Positions 39,784-47,565 of a DNA stretch of 64,000 nt are shown piece by piece (position 1 is the first letter of the stretch; each line of letters begins with the position of its first letter). The stretch covers positions 1 to 64,000 of the forward strand of contig CALDKB010000006.1 in NCBI GenBank assembly GCA_937899245.1. The letters are read 5' to 3'. Position numbers and translations under genes: made by a program. This DNA comes from an uncultured Bacteroidales bacterium. GTDB lineage: Bacteria; Bacteroidota; Bacteroidia; Bacteroidales; ML635J-15. The notes beneath the pieces were generated by a model that was not told where the DNA came from, did not search any database, and saw only the letters and a list, made by a program, of their open reading frames with translations.

Positions 39784-41817
39784 ATGAAAACTGCAGTAAA
39801 ACTTATGGTATGTGGACTGGCGATAGGTCTGTGTGCCTGCAATTCAAATCAAACAACTATGGAAGATAAAGCGTTGAATATGACCGACTTGGATACGACA
39901 ATGTCTCCTTCGGTTGATTTTTATCAATATGCAACCGGAGGCTGGCAGATTAATAATCCGTTGCCGAACGACAAGTCGCGTTATGGATCATTCGATGTTC
40001 TGGCTGAAGAGACGGACATTAAAGTTAATACTTTAATTCAGGATTTGTCAAAACAGGAAAATGATGCTAACTCAATCGAGGGAAAGATTGCTACCCTTTA
40101 TAACTTGGGTATGGACGAACAGAAGCTTGAGGCCGATGGAATTTCTCCGATTAAGCCAATGCTCGATGAAATAGATGCAATTTCAGACAAGTCTGCCATT
40201 GTTGATATTGTTGCCAAGATGCACCGTCAGGGAATTTCGACTTTCTTTGCTGTGTTTGGAACTAGCGATCCTGAAAATAGCGACTTGAATATTCCTTGGT
40301 ACTATCAGGATGGTCTTGGTCTTGCTAACAAGGAGTATTACACAACGGAAGGTGAGAGCGAAGAAGCTATTCGCCAGAAATATGTTGAGCATGTAGGTAA
40401 AATGTTACAGCTTATTGGTTATACCGAAGAGGATGCTAATAATGCTGCAAAAAATATCTTTGCAATCGAGGATAAGCTCGCAGACATTTCCATGGGAAGC
40501 ATTGAAGAGCGTGACCCGTTTGCAACAACCAACAAGATGAATTTGGAAACAATTGCAAAAATGTCTCCTAATTTTGATATGGTTAGATATTTTGAACTGC
40601 AAGGCATAACAGAAAAGGAAAACATCAATGTATGCCAGCCCAAATTCTTGTCGGGGGTTTCTGAAGCCATTAAGGCGTTACCTATAAGTAATATTAAGCA
40701 ATATTTAAAGTGGTGCGTTGTGAACTCTGCCGCTTCGTATTTGAGCGATGAAATTGGCAAACAGAATTTCGAGTTCTACGGCAAGACTTTGTCTGGTGTT
40801 CCTGTTCAGCAGGAAAGATGGAAACGCGTCGTAAATGTTGTTAATAGAAGTTTGGGCGAATGCGTAGGTCAGATTTTTGTACAGAGATATTTTCCGCAGG
40901 AAGCAAAGGACAGAATGGTAACATTGGTCGAGAACCTTCGTTCTGCCTTTGGCGAAAGAATCAAGAACCTAGAATGGATGAGCGATGCCACCAAGGACAA
41001 GGCATTGGAGAAACTGGCGGCTATCACTGTTAAGATTGGTTTCCCTGACAAATGGAAAGATGTTTCTAAGCTTGAAATTAAGGACGATTCTTATTATGCT
41101 AACGTTGTGAGATGCAACGAGTTCGAGTTTGCTGATATGATCAGCAAGATTGGCAAGCCGGTTGACAAGACCGAATGGATGATGACACCGCAGACCGTTA
41201 ATGCATATTACAGTCCTAACTACAATGAAATTTGTTTCCCGGCAGGAATCTTGCAGCCGCCGTTCTTCTATATGGATGCCGACGATGCTGTTAACTATGG
41301 TGCTATTGGTGTTGTTATCGGCCACGAGATGACTCACGGATTCGACGACCACGGACGCAACTACGACAAGGATGGAAATCTTGCTTGCTGGTGGACAGAA
41401 GAAGATTCAAAGAAGTTCAACGAACGCACGAAAGTACTTGTTGATAGATATGCATCGATAGTTGTAATCGACACTGTTCATGCAAATGGCGAGTTGTCGC
41501 TTGGTGAAAATATTGCCGACTACGGAGGTTTGAAGATTTCGTTCGATGCATTCAAGAAGGCAACGGAAGGCAAGGAGCAGCCTACTATAAGCGGATTTAC
41601 ACCAGAACAGAGATTCTATTTGTCGTATGCTAAGGTATGGGCCAGCAATATCCGCGACGAGGAAATAGTTCGCAGAACAAAGGAAGATGTTCATTCGTTG
41701 GGCAAATGGAGAGTTAACGGCCAGCTTGTTGGTATCGACGATTTCCACAAGGCATTTGGAATTAAGGAAGGAGACGCAATGTATACTCCAGAATCCAACT
41801 GGGCTAAGATCTGGTAA
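39784..41817 (+). CDS. M13 family metallopeptidase lipoprotein (PepO/neprilysin-like)
   Basis: A 677-residue zinc peptidase with a lipoprotein signal peptide (MKTAVKLMVCGLAIGLCAC), from the ATG at 39784. The M13 motifs are all present: NAYYSPNYNEICFPAGILQP, the zinc site VIGHEMTHGFDDHG (H-E-x-x-H) and the third-ligand motif GENIADYGGL (Glu). It cleaves peptides in the periplasm or on the cell surface. A TAATTTTG at 39754-39761 marks the promoter and a strong terminator follows at 41841, so it is monocistronic. Length is normal for bacterial PepO. Confidence 0.96.
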   Translation: MKTAVKLMVCGLAIGLCACNSNQTTMEDKALNMTDLDTTMSPSVDFYQYATGGWQINNPLPNDKSRYGSFDVLAEETDIKVNTLIQDLSKQENDANSIEGKIATLYNLGMDEQKLEADGISPIKPMLDEIDAISDKSAIVDIVAKMHRQGISTFFAVFGTSDPENSDLNIPWYYQDGLGLANKEYYTTEGESEEAIRQKYVEHVGKMLQLIGYTEEDANNAAKNIFAIEDKLADISMGSIEERDPFATTNKMNLETIAKMSPNFDMVRYFELQGITEKENINVCQPKFLSGVSEAIKALPISNIKQYLKWCVVNSAASYLSDEIGKQNFEFYGKTLSGVPVQQERWKRVVNVVNRSLGECVGQIFVQRYFPQEAKDRMVTLVENLRSAFGERIKNLEWMSDATKDKALEKLAAITVKIGFPDKWKDVSKLEIKDDSYYANVVRCNEFEFADMISKIGKPVDKTEWMMTPQTVNAYYSPNYNEICFPAGILQPPFFYMDADDAVNYGAIGVVIGHEMTHGFDDHGRNYDKDGNLACWWTEEDSKKFNERTKVLVDRYASIVVIDTVHANGELSLGENIADYGGLKISFDAFKKATEGKEQPTISGFTPEQRFYLSYAKVWASNIRDEEIVRRTKEDVHSLGKWRVNGQLVGIDDFHKAFGIKEGDAMYTPESNWAKIW

Positions 41818-41840
41818 AAACAAATTCATAAAACATTTAT

Positions 41841-41874
41841 ATGCCGTGCAGATTTCTGTGCGGCATTTTTTTTT
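41841..41874 (+). terminator. Terminator after M13 peptidase gene
   Basis: An 11-bp stem (ATGCCGTGCAG with CTGTGCGGCAT, two G-T wobbles) is followed by a run of nine T. Confidence 0.9.
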
Positions 41875-41952
41875 GAGTTTGGAAAAATCAAATTCAAAAT
41901 TTTCTGTGCGGATGATTATAGGGATTTTGAAAAATGTAAAATAAATATTGCA

Positions 41953-42783
41953 TTGCAGAACCTAATAAGTAATGCAGAATTGCAAACATTGTATTCGCAA
42001 TTTTTGTTTGCCCTGGCAAAAAAGGACTTGTCAATGGTGTCGTTCCGAGCTTTAAGCGTGGCAAAACCAAAAATGCTTGCCAAACCGGCAATTTCGCAGA
42101 CCTTTACAGTAAATGGAGTGTCGTTTAAGATGATATTTGTGGAAGGCGGCACCTTTACCATGGGTGCAACAGCAGAGCTGGAAAGTGATGCTCTGGGTGG
42201 AGAAAAGCCTACACACCGAGTAACTCTCAGCAGTTATATGATAGGCGAAACCGAGGTAACCCAGGAGTTGTGGCAGGCGGTAATGGGCGGCAACCCGAGT
42301 TTGCATAAAGGTGCTCGCAATCCGGTGGAATGGGTTTCATGGAATGACTGCCAGGAATTCATAGACAAACTGAACCGCCTTACCGGCAGGAAGTTCGGCT
42401 TGCCCACCGAGGCGCAGTGGGAATATGCAGCCCGTGGCGGAAACCGGAGCAAGGGATACAAGTATTCTGGAAGCAACAATATAGACGAATTGGCTTGGTA
42501 TGATGGAAATAGCGGAACGCATCTAGTAGCAACCAAGAAGCCGAACGAACTTGGCATCTACGACATGAGCGGTAATTTATGGGAGTGGTGTCAGGACTAG
42601 TATGGCGGCTACAGCGGAAATCCGCAGACCAACCCTAGTGGACCAGATTCGGGCTCTACCCGCGTTTATCGTGGCGGTAGTTGGAGCGGCGATGCGGGGA
42701 GCTGTCGTGTGTCGAATCGTTACTACTACTTTCCCGACAAGTGGTGCAACATCATAGGTTTCCGGTTAGTTTTTTTCCTGTAG
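41953..42783 (+). pseudogene. Formylglycine-enzyme-like (C-type lectin fold) gene with amber codon, DGR target-like
   Basis: The frame reads as a sulfatase-modifying-factor/FGE-type domain: MIFVEGGTFTMGATAE, IGETEVTQELWQAVMGGNPS, FGLPTEAQWEYAARGG, GIYDMSGNLWEWCQD. TAG at 42598-42600 stands where relatives have Trp (CQDWYGGY). The frame then continues sensibly for 60 codons (YGGYSGNPQTNPSG ... RVYRGGSW ... IIGFRLVFFL) to a second TAG at 42781. No ATG with a signal peptide is seen at the 5' end, so the start is probably lost too. The codons 42685-42756 form a DGR-like variable region. Lack of the FGE active-site cysteines suggests a binding, not an enzymatic, role. Confidence 0.85.
42685..42756 (+). 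other. Candidate DGR variable region (VR2)
   Basis: The codons between GGSW and GFRLV are agc ggc gat gcg ggg agc tgt cgt gtg tcg aat cgt tac tac tac ttt ccc gac aag tgg tgc aac atc ata. In DGR targets of this type the corresponding positions are mostly AAC/AAT in the template. The framework residues (C-R-V-S, N-R, P-D, I-G-F-R-L) are those usually kept. Several codons differ from AAY only in the first two bases, the adenine-mutagenesis pattern. A long inverted repeat follows 22 bases after the stop codon, where DGRs carry a hairpin. Confidence 0.55.
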
Positions 42784-42804
42784 TTTACCATAAGCTAAGG
42801 CAAG

Positions 42805-42892
42805 TAGCGAGCGGCAATCCAAAAGAGCGCAGCCGGAAGGGCGATGGGACGAGCCCGGACGAGCGCGCTATATTGGATTGCCCTAGTCGCTA
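42805..42892. repeat. GC-rich inverted repeat downstream of VR2
   Basis: The arms are TAGCGA...GGCAATCCAA (42805-42822) and TTGGATTGCC...TCGCTA (42873-42892). The 50-base centre is far more GC-rich than its surroundings (GCGCAGCCGGAAGGGCGATG and beyond). It can form a cruciform or long hairpin. It is either a dispersed REP-like element or the hairpin of a DGR target site. Confidence 0.65.
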
Positions 42893-43229
42893 ATATATTT
42901 TTGTTAACATATAACGTCTCAGTATTGAAACCCTCTGATGGCTTCGCCTTAATCTTGTGAATTGACTAAAACTCCTACTGAATATTAGATATCGTTTTTC
43001 GTAAAAAATATGTTTAAAACATCTCTCTAAATTCCACATTGTTTTCGTATTTTTACCAACTTTAATGGGAATAAACACAAATTGCTTAACAATCTTTTCT
43101 ATCATCCATACACTAAAATAGAATATGTATAACGAGACATGATGGTGACTCGCAATACTGCTATGTCATATTTGAATAGGATAGTCTATATGGGATTGTT
43201 GTCAAAAATGAAAATTTGAAAGACTAATT

Positions 43230-43420
43230 ATTACATCATTTATTCCAGCTTGTGGGTATAAATATGGAAATAATTTACAATATAACAATGAAAGAGGTTA
43301 CTATTGGACTACTAAACTCGATAATGAAGATTGAGCCACGGCTTTGACATTCAATTCTAATCTTCCTCTCGCTTCATACCCAAAAGGGCTAACGGCTGCG
43401 CTGTTGGCCATTTTTTTATT
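43230..43420 (+). pseudogene. Remnant of a third Fib_succ_major-type C-terminus
   Basis: In one frame from 43230 the sequence reads IITSFIPACGYKYGNNLQYN, NERGYYWTTKLDNED, a TGA at 43332-43334, and then ATALTFNSNLPLASYPKG. This aligns in order with the C-terminal domain of the first gene (FLPAVGYRDG, GNYWSSS, AWYLYF). There is no start and no upstream coding sequence. It is a degraded fragment and marks 42784-43420 as a graveyard of such genes. The gap between 42893 and 43230 shows nothing else coding. Confidence 0.6.
43386..43418 (+). terminator. Terminator after gene remnant
   Basis: A GGCTAAC...GTTGGCC stem with one wobble is followed by seven T. It probably ended the lost gene. Confidence 0.7.
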
Positions 43421-43444
43421 TGTTATACGATTTGTTTTTAATTC

Positions 43445-43466
43445 TTTGGGGCAAATTTGGGGCAAA
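43445..43466. repeat. Tandem 11-mer TTTGGGGCAAA x2
   Basis: Two perfect adjacent copies of TTTGGGGCAAA lie about 57 bases from the 3' end of tRNA-Gln, a usual integration area. It could be a remnant of an attachment site, but no integrase is present. Confidence 0.4.
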
Positions 43467-43469
43467 TGT

Positions 43470-43511
43470 TAAAATCAAAATCGCAAGTGTTTGAAAATCA
43501 AGCACTTGCGA
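43470..43511 (-). terminator. Terminator of tRNA-Gln
   Basis: The 9-bp stem TCGCAAGTG (43481-43489) with CACTTGCGA (43503-43511) reads on the minus strand as a hairpin followed by TTTTGATTTT. Confidence 0.8.
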
Positions 43512-43522
43512 CCAATTTTTCG

Positions 43523-43593
43523 TTGTCCAATCAGGACTCGAACCCGAACCGACAGAGCCAGAATCTGTAATGCTACCATTACACCATTGGACA
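43523..43593 (-). tRNA. tRNA-Gln (anticodon CTG)
   Basis: On the minus strand the acceptor is TGTCCAA with TTGGACA and discriminator A. The anticodon stem ACAGA/TCTGT encloses loop TTCTGGC, giving anticodon CTG for CAG codons. The T-arm contains GGTTCGAGTCC. The 71-nt length and first base U are normal for bacterial tRNA-Gln. CCA is not encoded. Confidence 0.94.
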
Positions 43594-43629
43594 ATTGCGA
43601 GTGCAAAAGTACAACTTTTTTTGATATGT

Positions 43630-44220
43630 TCAATCAAAAATTTTGAAAAATGTTCTGAAAATTATTTTGATGTCTGTGGTGAATGACATCTCATTGATAT
43701 ACTTGATGTTAAGTGCGAGCTTCGCTGGCATTACCTCGTCGATGTAGGTCTGTTCCGGTGTGTTCGACTTGGCAAGAATGTCATTTTCGTTGCGATATTC
43801 TATCGAAGCGTAGTCGGTAATGCCCGGACGAACCGACAAAACCTTGCGCTGTTCTTCGTTGTACATCTCAACATATTTGGGAACTTCGGGGCGCGGACCA
43901 ACAAAACTCATATCACCGACAAGAACATTTATCAGCTGCGGTAACTCGTCAATTTTGTACTTGCGAATAAAATAGCCAACTTTTGTCACGCGGTTGTCCT
44001 TCGAGCCAACAGTTAAAAGTCCTTTCTTGTCGGAATCAGGACGCATGGAACGGAATTTCAGAATTTTGAAGTTCTTGAAGTCTTTTCCAACACGTACTTG
44101 TCTGTAGAAAACTCCACCAGGTGATGTGGTTGCCACTAGTATGGCTATAATTATTAGTAGTGGCGAGAGTATCAGCAAGCCAAATAATGAGCAAAATATA
44201 TCAAAAGTCCTTTTTAGCAT
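43630..44220 (-). CDS. Small polyprenyl-phosphate sugar-1-phosphate transferase (PglC-like)
   Basis: A 196-residue monotopic membrane protein of the bacterial sugar transferase family. One re-entrant N-terminal helix (FGLLILSPLLIIIAILVAT) is followed by the conserved catalytic block KILKFRSMRPDSDKKG, KYKIDELPQLINVLVGDMS, VGPRPEV and VRPGITDYASIEYR. It lacks the extra TM domains of WcaJ and WbaP. It starts assembly of a surface polysaccharide or glycan by loading the first sugar onto undecaprenyl phosphate. The sugar is unknown and no other glycan genes flank it. It starts 6 bases after gph. Confidence 0.93.
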   Translation of the reverse strand: MLKRTFDIFCSLFGLLILSPLLIIIAILVATTSPGGVFYRQVRVGKDFKNFKILKFRSMRPDSDKKGLLTVGSKDNRVTKVGYFIRKYKIDELPQLINVLVGDMSFVGPRPEVPKYVEMYNEEQRKVLSVRPGITDYASIEYRNENDILAKSNTPEQTYIDEVMPAKLALNIKYINEMSFTTDIKIIFRTFFKIFD

Positions 44221-44226
44221 ATAGTT

Positions 44227-44877
44227 TTATATTAATTTCCACAATTCTTTTGGTTCGGCTATTGTGTAGTCGGCACCATTTGCTATAAGTTCGTCTTTCT
44301 GGCGGAATCCCCACAAAACACCGATTGCCGTAAGTCCTGCGTTTTTTGCAGTCTGCATGTCGACGCCCGAATCGCCAAGATATATGACATCTTGTAAGGC
44401 GGCTGGACATATTTCCAATATTTTTTCCACAATTTGTGGATTGGGTTTTACAGGCATGTCGGGACCAGTACCGATGGTAGCAACGAATTTGATGTCGGGA
44501 AAGTAGAAATCGACTACGGCATTTACGCCTTCCTGGTATTTGTTCGATGCTATGGCAACGTTTATGCCTTTGGCATTGCAATCCTTAAGAAGCTGAATAA
44601 TGCCATCGTAAGGACAAGTTTCTTCGTGAAGGTGTTCGTTGTAGCGGGCGACAAATTCGGCTAAAATCTGTTTCCAGAAGTTTTCGTCGTTGCGATATTC
44701 TTCGGGCAGCGCGCGACGAATTAGGTTGTGTATCCCAGAACCAATGAAATAGCGGTATTCGTCATGATTATGAGTAGGGAAGTTGTGTTGCTGCAATACG
44801 AAATTACAGGCGCTTGTCAGGTCGCCGATAGTGTTCAGCAACGTGCCGTCGAGATCGAATATTATTAGCTTTTTCAT
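44227..44877 (-). CDS. gph: HAD-family phosphoglycolate phosphatase-like hydrolase
   Basis: A 216-residue haloacid dehalogenase-type phosphatase. Motif I is FDLDGTLLNT (nucleophile Asp9-type), motif II NVAIASNKYQEG (Thr/Ser), motif III lies in PVKPNPQIVEKIL (Lys) and motif IV is VIYLGDSGVDMQTAKNAG. A helical cap follows motif I. These features match Gph. Substrate specificity in such enzymes is loose. A minus-strand TACCTTTG at 44883-44890 immediately precedes the ATG, giving an almost leaderless message. Confidence 0.9.
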   Translation of the reverse strand: MKKLIIFDLDGTLLNTIGDLTSACNFVLQQHNFPTHNHDEYRYFIGSGIHNLIRRALPEEYRNDENFWKQILAEFVARYNEHLHEETCPYDGIIQLLKDCNAKGINVAIASNKYQEGVNAVVDFYFPDIKFVATIGTGPDMPVKPNPQIVEKILEICPAALQDVIYLGDSGVDMQTAKNAGLTAIGVLWGFRQKDELIANGADYTIAEPKELWKLI

Positions 44878-44988
44878 TGATGCAAAGGTAGCTCAATAAT
44901 TTAAAATATTGGTATCTGCTAAAAAAATGACAAAAACATTCATAATTGGAAAGAACGGATGTTTTTCCGTGACTTTAAAACAATCAAA

Positions 44989-45031
44989 CCCTTTTCGTCA
45001 TGCTGAACTTGGTTCAACATCTGGAAAAGGG
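44989..45031. repeat. REP-like palindrome
   Basis: The outer arms CCCTTTTC (44989-44996) and GAAAAGGG (45024-45031) enclose a second palindrome, ATGCTGAACTTGGTTCAACAT (given as positions 45000-45020 in two halves). No coding sequence belongs to it. The rest of the 441-base gap 44878-45318 has no gene; it contains an imperfect direct repeat (near 45090-45125 and 45195-45230, sharing AGATTRCTCRC and CGTTTCC). Confidence 0.55.
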
Positions 45032-45271
45032 TGGATTTTGATTTATTTTCCGTGTTTGTTCATTTATTTTCATTTCGTCTTAGAGGTGGAGATTGCTCGC
45101 AAGCTTCGCGAACTGCGTTTCCGCACAAGCATTTTCACAAGCCACGTTCCGTATTGCCGACAAATTATACCTTCCGCAATGACCGTTGGTGTGTAGATTA
45201 CTCACTTCGTTTTGAGAACACGTTTCCAGGCAGCTTGAGCTTTTACAAGACTATAATTTAATATGGCATAA

Positions 45272-45298
45272 AAAAAGGAAGGCGTCGCCTTCCTTTTT
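45272..45298. terminator. Perfect-palindrome terminator
   Basis: AAAAAGGAAGGCG and its complement form a near-perfect 13-bp arm palindrome (45272-45298) with a T run on both sides. It ends the minus-strand DPP III gene. Confidence 0.88.
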
Positions 45299-45318
45299 CT
45301 GTGTATCGTAATTCTATA

Positions 45319-47391
45319 TTAGAATTTCGGTTTAATTGAGTAGTTCTTGCTGAGCCACAACATTTGTTCTGCAAAATTGTCCGGATATGAGATTTCTATA
45401 TCCTTGAGGTTGCCTTTTTCGTCGAATACCTGAGTGAGTTTTGGATTAACAAATCCACCGTAAGGAGCAAGGTGCAATGCTCTGTAGCGTTCAAGCACTT
45501 CCTTGTGCAGTTCAGGATCAACCTTAACGGCATACTTTTCAACGATAGCGGCACCGGCTGCATAGTCGCCTTCAGACTTTATTCTCTGCATTTCGGCTAA
45601 AAGTTTTCCGAACAGTTCTCTAAGCTTGGCGTAGTCGTTAATTTTAACGTATGTTTTTCCATCTTTCTTGAACATTTCAATCACGTTTTCGTCCTTGCCC
45701 ATTTCGTAGCACCAGTTGGAGATTAACGCACGGTTACGCATGTGTGCTTCCTCGATATTCTTGCCTTCCTGTATGCGTGTGAGCTGTGAAATTATACCGT
45801 TGCGGATGTATCCGTCGTATTCTGCCTTGTATGCTTCTTCGTCGGGCAATAATCCGAGTTCAACCATTTTCTTGTCTGCAAGATAGTAAAGACCAAAAAG
45901 GTCGGCGCGGGCTTCTTCCAATGTCGACGAATGTTCCTTGAGTGCGTTAGGATCTGTGTTGGGCAATAGCTGTCCGCTACCATGACCAAGGCATTCGTGA
46001 AGGTCGGTGTGAAGGTTGTCGGTAACTGCACTATATTTCTTTGCGCGAGCAATTTCCTCTTCGTTGGCAGCAAATTCTTCAAGAGTTCCACCGTTTTGCA
46101 AAGCTGCCTGATCGTAGGCGTATGTTAGGTTGGTGATTGTAACCGATTTTGAACCATGGTCCTTGCGAATCCAGTCGGCATTCGGAAGATTGATTCCAAT
46201 TGGTGGAGCGGGGAAGCAGTCGCCACCAAGGGCAACTACATTGATAGCCTTGGCCGAGACGCCTTTTACAGTTTCTTTCTTGAAGCGGCTGTCAACAGGA
46301 CTGTTGTCCTCGAACCATTGTGCGTTTTCGCTTATTAGTTTTGTCTTTGCTGTTGCTGCAATGTCCTTGAAGTCAACAATTGCCTCCCATGTACCCTTAA
46401 GACCGAGAGGGTCTCCGTAGGTTTCGATGAATCCGTTGACATAATCGACGCGCGGGTCGGTATTTTCAGCCCACATTACATTGTATTCGTCCCAAGTTGT
46501 AAGGTCTCCAGTGGTGTAGAAGTCAATAAGTTTGCGAATTTCAGCCTTCTGAATGTCTGTTTCTGCAAATTCGCTTGCTTTCTCAAGGTTTTCAACGATT
46601 TTCTTGATAATCTCGCTGTACATGCCTCCAATCTTGTATACGCGTTCAACGATTTCTCCGGAGTCGGCAGTCTTGATAAGCTTTGAATTCAAGCCTTTGG
46701 AAATAGGTCTTGCCGTGTCGGGAACTTGCATTGCATCGTAGTACTTGTTAACTTCTTCAGCAGTAAGGTTTTCGTAGAAATTGTTGCATGACTGTGCGAT
46801 AATGTCGACGCCTTCTGCCGAGTTGTTCTTGCTTTGGTACTTGTCGGGATTGAAGATGATTTCGCAAAGAAGGTCGGTAAATTCGTTTTTGTCCATACCT
46901 TCGGTGTAATTCAGATAGTTGTATCCTTCCGGAGATTTCTTGAGAAGTTTTCTGAAATAATCTTCGCTGAAATTAGGAGTGAATTTGTCGTTTGAATAGT
47001 GATGGTGGATGCCGTTTGCAAACCATACTTTCTTAAGGTAGATTTCAAAGTTCTTCCAGTCTTCGCATTCCTTGTCGCCGTCATACGATGTATAGATGCC
47101 TTCCAGTGTGTTACGGATTATAAGGTTGTACTTGAAAAACTGATCGGTTAAAATGTCGCGGCCCCAGTATGTTGCCTCGGTTAGATAGTAGATGAATTGT
47201 TTTTGCTGTAATGTCAGCGAGTCCCAGTCGGGAACCTGATAGCGCATTACCTTGATGTCGTCGAACTGGTCGATTTGCCATTGAAATTCTTCGGCTTTAG
47301 CTTCTTGATCCTCGGTTTCCTTTTCCGAGCATGAAGCCATAATTAAACTTCCGCCAATCATAATGAATAGTAGTTTTGAAAAGTGCTTCAT
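45319..47391 (-). CDS. Dipeptidyl-peptidase III lipoprotein (M49)
   Basis: A 690-residue zinc peptidase. The ATG at 47391 gives a lipoprotein signal peptide (MKHFSKLLFIMIGGSLIMASC); four codons upstream belong to the 5' leader. The zinc motif is HECLGHGSGQLL, the Bacteroidales form of the M49 HELLGH motif. The second motif is LEEARADLFGLYYL (E-E-x-x-A-D). It removes dipeptides from N-termini of oligopeptides in the periplasm. It is monocistronic, with promoter at 47422-47451 and terminator at 45272. Confidence 0.96.
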   Translation of the reverse strand: MKHFSKLLFIMIGGSLIMASCSEKETEDQEAKAEEFQWQIDQFDDIKVMRYQVPDWDSLTLQQKQFIYYLTEATYWGRDILTDQFFKYNLIIRNTLEGIYTSYDGDKECEDWKNFEIYLKKVWFANGIHHHYSNDKFTPNFSEDYFRKLLKKSPEGYNYLNYTEGMDKNEFTDLLCEIIFNPDKYQSKNNSAEGVDIIAQSCNNFYENLTAEEVNKYYDAMQVPDTARPISKGLNSKLIKTADSGEIVERVYKIGGMYSEIIKKIVENLEKASEFAETDIQKAEIRKLIDFYTTGDLTTWDEYNVMWAENTDPRVDYVNGFIETYGDPLGLKGTWEAIVDFKDIAATAKTKLISENAQWFEDNSPVDSRFKKETVKGVSAKAINVVALGGDCFPAPPIGINLPNADWIRKDHGSKSVTITNLTYAYDQAALQNGGTLEEFAANEEEIARAKKYSAVTDNLHTDLHECLGHGSGQLLPNTDPNALKEHSSTLEEARADLFGLYYLADKKMVELGLLPDEEAYKAEYDGYIRNGIISQLTRIQEGKNIEEAHMRNRALISNWCYEMGKDENVIEMFKKDGKTYVKINDYAKLRELFGKLLAEMQRIKSEGDYAAGAAIVEKYAVKVDPELHKEVLERYRALHLAPYGGFVNPKLTQVFDEKGNLKDIEISYPDNFAEQMLWLSKNYSIKPKF

Positions 47392-47421
47392 AATTATTAA
47401 CATTAAAAAATATAATTATCA

Positions 47422-47451
47422 CAAATGTACTTTTATTTTGACTATCGGCAA
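47422..47451 (-). promoter_or_regulatory. Promoter of DPP III gene
   Basis: On the minus strand, TTG (47449-47451), a 19-bp spacer and TACATTTG (47422-47429) fit the Bacteroidota promoter, 31 bases before the ATG. Confidence 0.65.
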
Positions 47452-47541
47452 TAAAAAATCTTCCTTTCGATTAATATCCCGGGCACGTAATTTGTTAAAA
47501 TGTTATGGCGCCATGTAATGTTTGTTGTTTTGCTTTTTTTT

Positions 47542-47549
47542 TAACTTTG
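47542..47549 (+). promoter_or_regulatory. -7 element of LRR protein gene
   Basis: TAACTTTG matches TAnnTTTG, 17 bases before the ATG at 47566. TTTG at 47521-47524 is a possible -33 element with a 17-bp spacer. Confidence 0.55.
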
Positions 47550-47565
47550 TACTTTCAAAATAATT

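Noticed and set aside
42598..42600. TAG recoded as an amino acid
   Set aside because: TAG ends several intact genes in the window, so it is a normal stop codon here.
43416..43637. Open frame of 73 codons on the minus strand
   Set aside because: It runs straight through tRNA-Gln and its terminator; the peptide is only a translation of the tRNA.
44909..45196. Open frame of 95 codons on the plus strand
   Set aside because: It is made of the palindrome and direct repeats in the gap before the DPP III gene and shows no protein-like composition or start context.
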